From contig CAOKHZ010000001.1 of the NCBI GenBank assembly GCA_948468385.1, positions 1-64,000 on the forward strand: a stretch of DNA of 64,000 bases, in the 5' to 3' direction. The position numbers and the translations under genes were made by a program. Positions 57,401 through 64,000 of this stretch are shown piece by piece. This stretch comes from an uncultured Faecalicatena sp. Lineage in GTDB: Bacteria; Bacillota; Clostridia; Lachnospirales; Lachnospiraceae. Numbering within the stretch: the stretch's first letter is position 1; each line of letters starts with the position of its first letter. The notes below the pieces were generated by a model that was not told where the DNA came from, searched no databases, and saw only the letters and a program-made list of their open reading frames with translations.

Positions 57401-59947
57401 ATGAGACGTGGTACGATACTGGATGAATTGGGAAAAAGAATATTGATTTTCGACGGCGGCATGGGGACGCTGTTGCAGGAGAAGGGGCTGGGGCCGGGCG
57501 AACTTCCGGAAGTTTGGAACCTGGAACGTGCGACAGACGTCATTTCCATCCATCGCTCTTATATCGAGGCGGGAAGCGACATCATTTTGACGAACACGTT
57601 TGGAGCGAACGCGCTCAAGTTCCACGATGAGCGACATGCATTGGAGGACGTGGTGAAAGCGGCCGTCCACAACGTGAGGGAGGCTTTTTTGCAAGCGGGC
57701 AAGACGGGTTATGTCGCGTTGGACGTCGGACCGACGGGGAAACTTTTAAAGCCGATGGGGGACTTGGGGTTCGAGGAGGCGTACGCTGCGTTTCGCGAGG
57801 TGATGGTCTACGGCGAGAAGGCCGGTGTGGATTTGATTCACATCGAGACGATGAGCGACACCTATGAGATGAAGGCGGCGGTATTGGCGGCCAAGGAAAA
57901 TACGGATCTTCCCGTGTTCGTGACGGCGGTTTTTGACGAACGGAAGAAACTGTTGACCGGAGCCGACGTGTTGTTGGTTGTTAGCATGCTGGAGGGCTTG
58001 CGGGTGGACGCTCTGGGGGTCAATTGCGGACTGGGGCCGATTCAGATGGAGCCGGTCTTGGACGAGTTGTTTGCCTATAGCTCGCTTCCTGTCATCGTGA
58101 AACCAAACGCCGGGCTGCCGAAATCGAAGGATGGGAAGACGGTTTACGACATTTCTCCCGCGGAGTTTGTCGACGAGATGGAAAAAATCGTGCAAAAGGG
58201 CGCGCTCGTTGTCGGCGGGTGTTGCGGGACGAATCCCGAACACATTTCTTTGTTGGCCAGGCGCGTGGCGGGGATGGAGGCGAGGATGCCGCAAAAAAAG
58301 ACGCAGACCGTCGTCTCTTCTTACGGAAAGGCGGTCATGTTCGGCGAACGGTCGCAAGTCATCGGGGAGCGGATTAACCCGACCGGCAAGAAAAAATTGA
58401 AAGCGGCGTTAAAGGAGCATGACATCGATTACATTTTGAAGGAAGCCATCATGCAGGAGGAGCGGGGGGCGCACATTCTCGACGTGAACGTGGGCCTGCC
58501 GGACATCGACGAGGAGAAAATGATGCGGGAGGTGGTGGAGGGAGTGCAGAGCATCACCAGCCTTCCCCTGCAGATTGACACGGTCGACAAGGACGCTATG
58601 GAGTTGGCCCTGCGCGTTTACAATGGAAAGGCGATGGTGAACTCGGTCAGCGGCAAGCAGGAGTCGATGGACGCGGTATTTCCGCTGATTCAAAAGTACG
58701 GCGGGGTCGTGGTGGCGCTTTTGTTGGACGAGGACGGGATTCCGGACACGGTGGACGGGCGGATTGCCATCGCCAGAAGGATTATTGCCGAAGCGGCCAA
58801 GTATGACATCGAGAAGAAAGATTTGGTGATGGACGCGCTGGCGATGACCATCAGTTCGGAGCCACGAGGAGCGGTCGTGACGTTGGAGACCTTGCGCAGG
58901 TTGCGTGACGAGGTGGGCGTGCACACGGTGCTCGGCGTGTCCAACATTTCCTTTGGATTGCCGATGCGCCCCGTTATCAATGCCGCGTTTTACACGATGG
59001 CGCTTTACAGTGGTTTGAGTGCGGGCATCATCAATCCGGCTTCAGATGACATGATGCGTGCTTATGACTCGTATCATGCCTTGATGAATCTGGATGACAA
59101 TTGCGGAAATTACATTTCCAAATACGGCGGGATGACGATGAAAACTACGATGTTGCCGATTGGCATGGCAGGCAGTACGGCCGCGGACGGTATAAATGGC
59201 AATATGGTGGCAAGTGACACGGGCAGCGCGAATGCTGGCACAGTTAGGGCCGGTTTCGATGCGGAGGGTCATGGTCACGGCAGAATGACGCTTCGGCGGC
59301 TGATTGAGAAGGGGATGAAGGACGAGGCGGGATTGGCCGCGCGGGAGCTTCTGGCCGAGAATGAGCCTCTCGCCATCATCAACGAGCATTTGATTCCGGC
59401 GCTGGACTTCGTAGGCAAGGGCTTCGAGGCGGGAACGGTTTTTTTGCCGCAGCTTCTGATGAGCGCGGAAGCGGCGAAGAGCGCGTTCCAGGTTCTGCGC
59501 GAGTCAATGGAAAACGATGCGAAATCCGGCGAAAAGAAGGAAAAAATCGTGCTTGCCACCGTCAAGGGCGACATCCACGACATCGGGAAGAACATTGTCA
59601 AAGTGCTTCTGGAAAATTATAATTTCGAGGTGGTTGACCTTGGCAAGGACGTGCCCCCCGAGAAGGTGGTCGAGGCCGTGAAGGCACAAAACGTTCGCCT
59701 GGTGGGGCTTAGCGCGCTGATGACGACAACGGTGGTCAGCATGGAGGAGACGATCCGCTTATTGCGAAAGGAGGCCCCGGATTGTAAGGTGATGGTCGGC
59801 GGGGCGGTGTTAAACCAGGATTACGCCGACATGATCGGGGCGGACTTTTACGGGAAGGACGCCATGCAGTCTGTATATTATGCACAGAGATTATTGCAGG
59901 GGACGGGGACGTGCGCCATGCCGCACGACGTCCGTCCGATAAAGTGA
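57401..59947 (+). CDS. metH: Cobalamin-dependent methionine synthase, lacking the activation domain
   Basis: An 848-residue enzyme that moves a methyl group from 5-methyl-THF to homocysteine through cobalamin. The homocysteine domain has FDGGMGTLLQEKG and the zinc ligands in GVNCGLGP and VVGGCCGTNPEH. The pterin domain has VIGERINPTGKKKLK and VNVGLPDIDEEKMM. The B12 domain has the His ligand motif GDIHDIGKNIV. The reactivation domain of about 300 residues is missing and is coded by the gene at 56680. The last 11 or so residues (CAMPHDVRPIK) come from an intergenic repeat that entered the gene end. ATG 57401 follows AGAAGGGA. Confidence 0.96.
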   Translation: MRRGTILDELGKRILIFDGGMGTLLQEKGLGPGELPEVWNLERATDVISIHRSYIEAGSDIILTNTFGANALKFHDERHALEDVVKAAVHNVREAFLQAGKTGYVALDVGPTGKLLKPMGDLGFEEAYAAFREVMVYGEKAGVDLIHIETMSDTYEMKAAVLAAKENTDLPVFVTAVFDERKKLLTGADVLLVVSMLEGLRVDALGVNCGLGPIQMEPVLDELFAYSSLPVIVKPNAGLPKSKDGKTVYDISPAEFVDEMEKIVQKGALVVGGCCGTNPEHISLLARRVAGMEARMPQKKTQTVVSSYGKAVMFGERSQVIGERINPTGKKKLKAALKEHDIDYILKEAIMQEERGAHILDVNVGLPDIDEEKMMREVVEGVQSITSLPLQIDTVDKDAMELALRVYNGKAMVNSVSGKQESMDAVFPLIQKYGGVVVALLLDEDGIPDTVDGRIAIARRIIAEAAKYDIEKKDLVMDALAMTISSEPRGAVVTLETLRRLRDEVGVHTVLGVSNISFGLPMRPVINAAFYTMALYSGLSAGIINPASDDMMRAYDSYHALMNLDDNCGNYISKYGGMTMKTTMLPIGMAGSTAADGINGNMVASDTGSANAGTVRAGFDAEGHGHGRMTLRRLIEKGMKDEAGLAARELLAENEPLAIINEHLIPALDFVGKGFEAGTVFLPQLLMSAEAAKSAFQVLRESMENDAKSGEKKEKIVLATVKGDIHDIGKNIVKVLLENYNFEVVDLGKDVPPEKVVEAVKAQNVRLVGLSALMTTTVVSMEETIRLLRKEAPDCKVMVGGAVLNQDYADMIGADFYGKDAMQSVYYAQRLLQGTGTCAMPHDVRPIK

Positions 59948-60049
59948 TGGAACCAGTGGGCGTCCGGCCCATTGCCGCAGGCAATTTTGAATGGCCGGCC
60001 GCCGTCGCGAGGCGTGCCTCGTGACCAGAGATTATTGCAGGGCACGGGG
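59885..60049 (+). repeat. Intergenic repeat, copy B, with 24-bp flanking direct repeats
   Basis: The element proper (about 59909-60025) shares TCCGTCCGATAAAGTGATGG with copy A and GCCGCAGGCAATTT with copy E. It is flanked by a 24-base direct repeat (59885-59908 and 60026-60049, one mismatch) that begins CAGAGATTATTGCAGGG. The left copy is metH coding sequence. The metH stop lies within the element. Confidence 0.8.
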
Positions 60050-60065
60050 CGTTTTCAGACTTGGC

Positions 60066-60094
60066 TTGAAAAATCGAAAGAGTTGTGTTATGAT
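60066..60094 (+). promoter_or_regulatory. alaS promoter
   Basis: TTGAAA at 60066-60071 and TATGAT at 60089-60094 are 17 bases apart. The leader is only about 30 bases, too short for a T-box. Confidence 0.75.
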
Positions 60095-60131
60095 GCGAGA
60101 CGAAAGAAAATGAATTTGGAGGATGAGGCAA

Positions 60132-62771
60132 ATGCAGCCATATGGAGTAAACCAATTGAGAAAGATGTTCCTTGAATTTTTCGAGGGCAAGGATCATCTG
60201 GCGATGAAGAGTTTTTCACTGGTGCCGCACAACGACAAGAGCCTTCTGCTGATTAATTCAGGGATGGCACCGTTGAAACCATATTTTACGGGTCAGGAAA
60301 TCCCGCCGAGGCGGCGTGTGACCACTTGTCAGAAATGCATCCGCACGGGAGATATCGAGAATGTGGGCAAGACGGCCAGGCACGGCACGTTTTTTGAGAT
60401 GCTCGGCAATTTTTCGTTCGGGGATTATTTCAAGAGAGAGGCCATTTCATGGTCTTGGGAATTTTTGACCGAGGTGGTGGGGCTGGATCCTGACAGATTA
60501 TACCCGTCCGTTTACGAGAATGACGACGAGGCGTTTGAAATTTGGAATAAAGAAATGCATATCCCGGCCGAACGTATTTTCAAGTTTGGCAAGGAAGACA
60601 ATTTCTGGGAGCATGGCAGCGGCCCTTGCGGCCCGTGTTCGGAGATTTATTATGACCGCGGGGAGAAATATGGCTGCGGCAAGCCCGGGTGCACGGTAGG
60701 ATGTGATTGCGACCGTTACATGGAAATCTGGAACAACGTGTTTACCCAGTTTGAAAATGACGGGAACGGACACTATACGGAGCTCGTGCAGAAAAATATT
60801 GACACCGGCATGGGACTGGAGCGGCTGGCCTCCGTCGTTCAGGACGTGGATTCCATTTTTGACGTGGACACGGTCAAGGCGTTGCGCGACCATGTGTGCC
60901 AGTTGGCGGCGAAGGCTTATGGCAGCGACGAGGCGAACGACGTGTCGATTCGCGTCATCACGGATCATGTGAGATCCGTCACATTCATGATTTCGGACGG
61001 CATCATGCCTTCGAACGAGGGACGGGGTTACGTGTTGCGGAGATTGTTGCGCCGTGCATGCCGCCATGGAAGGCTCCTTGGCATTGAGGGAAGTTTTTTG
61101 CCATTGCTTTCCCAGACCGTCATCGAGGGTTCGAAGGCGGGGTATCCGGAACTGGAAGAGAAGAAGGATTTCATCCTCAAGGTGATTGCCAAGGAGGAAG
61201 AGCAGTTCAACAAGACGATTGACCAGGGGCTTGGCATTTTGGCGGAAATGACGGCCGACATGGAGAAGAAAAACGTTAAGACGTTGGCCGGAGACCAGGC
61301 TTTCCGTCTTTATGACACGTACGGATTCCCACTGGATTTGACGGTGGAAATCCTTGCGGAGAAGGGCATGGACGTGGACGAGGAAGGTTTCCGGGCTTCG
61401 ATGGAAGTCCAGAGAAAGACGGCCAGACAGGCGCGGGAAGTGACCAATTACATGGGAGCCGACGTGACGGTGTATGAGTCGATTGACCCGGGCGTGACCA
61501 GCAAGTTCGTCGGATATGAGCATTTGGAGCATGAATCGGAGATTACCGTTTTGACGACGGAAAAGGAAGTGGTGGACGCGCTTTCAGACGGGGAGCAAGG
61601 GACCGTGTTTGTAAACGAGACCCCGTTTTACGCGACCAGCGGCGGTCAGGAGGCCGACACCGGCATCATCCGCACCGCGGAGGGCGAATTCCAAGTGGAG
61701 GACACCATCAAGCTGCTGGGCGGCAAAATCGGCCATGTCGGCAGGGTAGTGAATGGCATGATCAAGGCGGGAGACGTGGCGACGCTTTCGGTGGACGCGA
61801 AAAAGCGTGCGCTGTCGGCCAGAAACCATAGCGCGACCCATTTGCTACAAAAGGCCTTGCGTACCGTGCTGGGAACACATGTAGAACAGGCTGGCTCGAG
61901 CGTGAACGAGGACAGGCTCCGCTTTGACTTCACGCATTTTTCCGCGCTGACGGCGGAGGAGCTTCAAAAGGTGGAGGACATCGTTAATGAGAACATCCGC
62001 AAAGGCCTGGCGGTGGACGTTCGCGACATGCCTATCGAAGAGGCGAGAAAGACCGGAGCACAGGCCTTGTTTGGCGAGAAATACGGCGACATCGTGCGCG
62101 TGGTCAATATGAGCGACTTTTCCATCGAGTTTTGCGGTGGCACGCACGTGGCGAACACGGCGGACATCATGGCGATGAAGATCATTTCCGAGACCGGCGT
62201 GGCTGCCGGGGTGCGCCGAATCGAGGCGTTGACTTCGGAAGGATTGTTGAACTATTATGACAAGCTGGAAAAGCGGTTGCATGAAGCGGCCAGGCTTTTA
62301 AAGGCGACGCCGGAGCAGCTCGGTGACAAGATTAATCATTTGCTGGCCGAGAACAAGGCGTTGCATGCGGAAGTCGAGAGCCTGAAAAGTAAGATGGCGC
62401 AGAGCGCGGCGGGCGACGTGATGGATCAGGTGGTGGAAATCGCCGGCGTGCAGCTTTTGGCGGCACAGCTTGACGGCGTGGACATGAATGGCCTGCGCGA
62501 GCTTGGTGACCAGATGAAGGACAAGCTTGGCGAGGGCGTCGTCGTTCTGGCATCTGGAAACGAGGGCAAGGTGAGCCTGATGGTGACGGCGACGGACGGC
62601 GCGATGAAAAAGGGCGCCCACGCGGGGAACCTGATCAAGGCCATCGCCTCTTGTGTCGGCGGCGGCGGCGGCGGCAGGCCCAACATGGCACAAGCGGGCG
62701 GCAAGAACCCGGCGGGAATTCCAGAAGCGCTTAAGAAGGCGGCCGAGGTGCTGGCAGAACAAGTGTCATAA
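60132..62771 (+). CDS. alaS: Alanyl-tRNA synthetase
   Basis: An 879-residue class II synthetase of full length. The catalytic domain has MKSFSLVPHNDKSLLLINSGMAPLKPYF, RRRVTTCQKCIRTGDIENVG and FFEMLGNFSFGDYFK. The editing domain has RNHSATHLLQKALR and FCGGTHVANT (zinc and editing residues). The C-terminal domain has a Gly-rich GGGGGGRPNMAQAGGKNP motif. The ATG at 60132 is chosen because GGAGG at 60118-60122 would be too close to ATG 60123. A promoter lies right before it and there is no T-box. Confidence 0.98.
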   Translation: MQPYGVNQLRKMFLEFFEGKDHLAMKSFSLVPHNDKSLLLINSGMAPLKPYFTGQEIPPRRRVTTCQKCIRTGDIENVGKTARHGTFFEMLGNFSFGDYFKREAISWSWEFLTEVVGLDPDRLYPSVYENDDEAFEIWNKEMHIPAERIFKFGKEDNFWEHGSGPCGPCSEIYYDRGEKYGCGKPGCTVGCDCDRYMEIWNNVFTQFENDGNGHYTELVQKNIDTGMGLERLASVVQDVDSIFDVDTVKALRDHVCQLAAKAYGSDEANDVSIRVITDHVRSVTFMISDGIMPSNEGRGYVLRRLLRRACRHGRLLGIEGSFLPLLSQTVIEGSKAGYPELEEKKDFILKVIAKEEEQFNKTIDQGLGILAEMTADMEKKNVKTLAGDQAFRLYDTYGFPLDLTVEILAEKGMDVDEEGFRASMEVQRKTARQAREVTNYMGADVTVYESIDPGVTSKFVGYEHLEHESEITVLTTEKEVVDALSDGEQGTVFVNETPFYATSGGQEADTGIIRTAEGEFQVEDTIKLLGGKIGHVGRVVNGMIKAGDVATLSVDAKKRALSARNHSATHLLQKALRTVLGTHVEQAGSSVNEDRLRFDFTHFSALTAEELQKVEDIVNENIRKGLAVDVRDMPIEEARKTGAQALFGEKYGDIVRVVNMSDFSIEFCGGTHVANTADIMAMKIISETGVAAGVRRIEALTSEGLLNYYDKLEKRLHEAARLLKATPEQLGDKINHLLAENKALHAEVESLKSKMAQSAAGDVMDQVVEIAGVQLLAAQLDGVDMNGLRELGDQMKDKLGEGVVVLASGNEGKVSLMVTATDGAMKKGAHAGNLIKAIASCVGGGGGGRPNMAQAGGKNPAGIPEALKKAAEVLAEQVS

Positions 62772-62843
62772 AGAAGAATGACGAAAGGATTCGTCGCGTT
62801 TGGACGTTTTTTTAGAAAATACCTATGATTTCAAAAGAAAAGG

Positions 62844-62871
62844 TTGACGTGGCGAAAAAATATGTTATAAT
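62844..62871 (+). promoter_or_regulatory. rpsU promoter
   Basis: TTGACG at 62844-62849 and a perfect TATAAT at 62866-62871 are 16 bases apart, close to consensus, as expected for a ribosomal protein gene. Confidence 0.8.
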
Positions 62872-62954
62872 TTATCTTAGTGCAATAATATTATACACCC
62901 GAACAGTCGTATGATGCACAATACCAGGCTGGAGGGGAGGTAAGGTGTGAGACT

Positions 62955-63131
62955 ATGTCAAATGTAATCGTAAAAGAAAACGAGACGTTAGATAGTGCTT
63001 TACGCAGATTCAAAAGAAACTGCGCGAAGGCGGGTATCCAACAGGAGATTCGCAAGAGAGAGCATTATGAGAAGCCGAGCGTAAGACGTAAGAAAAAGTC
63101 CGAAGCTGCTAGAAAACGGAAATATAACTAA
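62955..63131 (+). CDS. rpsU: 30S ribosomal protein S21
   Basis: A 58-residue S21 with [27 protein letters not shown] at the N-terminus and a very basic tail ([19 protein letters not shown]). Length is the Firmicutes norm. S21 sits near the anti-Shine-Dalgarno end of 16S rRNA and aids initiation. The start at ATG 62955 follows AAGGTG, with a strong GGAGG further upstream. It has its own promoter and terminator. Confidence 0.97.
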   Translation: MSNVIVKENETLDSALRRFKRNCAKAGIQQEIRKREHYEKPSVRRKKKSEAARKRKYN

Positions 63132-63145
63132 AATGTGCAGAAAAT

Positions 63146-63176
63146 GAGGTGTCAGGCTGTCTGGCATCTCTTTTTT
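63146..63176 (+). terminator. rpsU terminator
   Basis: GAGGTGTCAG (63146-63155) pairs with CTGGCATCTC (63161-63170), with two G-T pairs, followed by six T. A second nested hairpin (63175-63183 with 63201-63209) follows. The rest of the spacer to 63355 is AT-rich and holds no gene. Confidence 0.8.
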
Positions 63177-63355
63177 CATGATAAGAAACGAAGTTTCCCA
63201 TATCATGAAAATCCTCTGGGGATGCCAGATGGTTTTTCTTCGCTCCAGTCTCTTTTAGAACTGTCATTTTGCAATTTTTTGTTTTAAAAAAAGGCAAAAT
63301 GGATTAAAAAAAATCAAAATAATAGAAGAAAAACACGAAAACATGAAATTTTTGA

Positions 63356-63384
63356 TTGACAATCATGCAATTTCCTTATAAAAT
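63356..63384 (+). promoter_or_regulatory. gdhA promoter
   Basis: A consensus TTGACA (63356-63361) and TAAAAT (63379-63384) are 17 bases apart. The leader is about 80 bases. Confidence 0.75.
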
Positions 63385-63464
63385 GAATGAGTGGGCAAAG
63401 AGTCCTTTATGCCGCGAGGGTTTTGAGGATGTCTCTCGGCAACGTTATTCATAATAGGAGGTAA

Positions 63465-64000
<536 letters not shown>

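Noticed and set aside
60095..60131. T-box leader for alaS
   Set aside because: Promoter and start codon are too close, and no T-box sequence is present.

Overview
The window looks like chromosome from a spore-forming, Gram-positive anaerobe of the Clostridia, most likely Lachnospiraceae (inference from gene content and order, not from a database search). The grounds are a complete spoIIIAA-AH operon, the order xseA-xseB-ispA-dxs-tlyA-nadK-argR-recN-spoIVB-spo0A, GGAGG ribosome-binding sites, sigma-A promoters of TTGACA/TATAAT type, and a sigma-E-like promoter ahead of spoIIIAA. Almost every gene is on the + strand; the one clear exception is an AraC-type regulator at 9.3-10.4 kb.

Layout. 0-3.5 kb is decayed accessory DNA: a glycine-rich protein gene broken by one stop and two frameshifts, an orphan promoter with an operator-like palindrome, and an Rpn-type PD-(D/E)XK gene followed by a 5'-truncated tandem copy. 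3.5-5.8 kb holds rpsO, an aldo/keto reductase with two [4Fe-4S] motifs and a 47-residue unknown gene. 6.0-22.2 kb is a glycoside-utilisation locus: three GH3 proteins with reversed domain order and a membrane anchor at each end, a cytoplasmic GH78 rhamnosidase, an alpha/beta-hydrolase esterase, a GPH-family sugar symporter, a DUF1593 hydrolase and the AraC regulator. The first GH3 gene has a structured leader built from a tandemly repeated, covarying hairpin. 22.4-24.6 kb carries a frameshifted AAA/PD-(D/E)XK gene and a Uma2-type gene. 24.9-29.6 kb is an AT-rich island with a serine recombinase, a 372-bp segment bounded by inverted recombinase-like sites, and a five-gene zinc-ribbon/SPFH membrane operon. 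30-35.4 kb has pnp and a second GH78 gene. 35.5-64 kb is housekeeping and sporulation: spoIIIA, prfC, an Asp23 gene, nusB, the exonuclease VII/isoprenoid/NAD kinase cluster, recN, spoIVB, spo0A, glgA, metF, a stand-alone methionine synthase reactivation protein, metH, alaS, rpsU and the start of gdhA.

How the genes work together. In the glycoside locus the GH3 ectoenzymes would trim glycosides at the outer face of the membrane, the GPH symporter would import the products, and the cytoplasmic esterase, rhamnosidase and DUF1593 protein would finish the breakdown (inference). metF, the reactivation protein and metH form a cobalamin-dependent methionine module. recN-spoIVB-spo0A and spoIIIA connect to sporulation control, and the spo0A promoter region carries candidate 0A boxes.

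The most interesting structure is at 24.9-26.0 kb. The serine recombinase gene lies next to two inverted copies of a dyad-symmetric site with a central GT. Between them is a strong sigma-A promoter (TTGCAA-17-TACAAT) that now points away from the zinc-ribbon/SPFH operon. Inversion would put its start point about 67 bases upstream of the first gene of that operon. This is a candidate phase-variation switch, caught in the OFF orientation.

A second genome-wide theme is a family of roughly 145-bp intergenic repeats with terminal inverted repeats, with two full copies, one shorter copy that rewrites the end of metH, and two diverged or partial copies.
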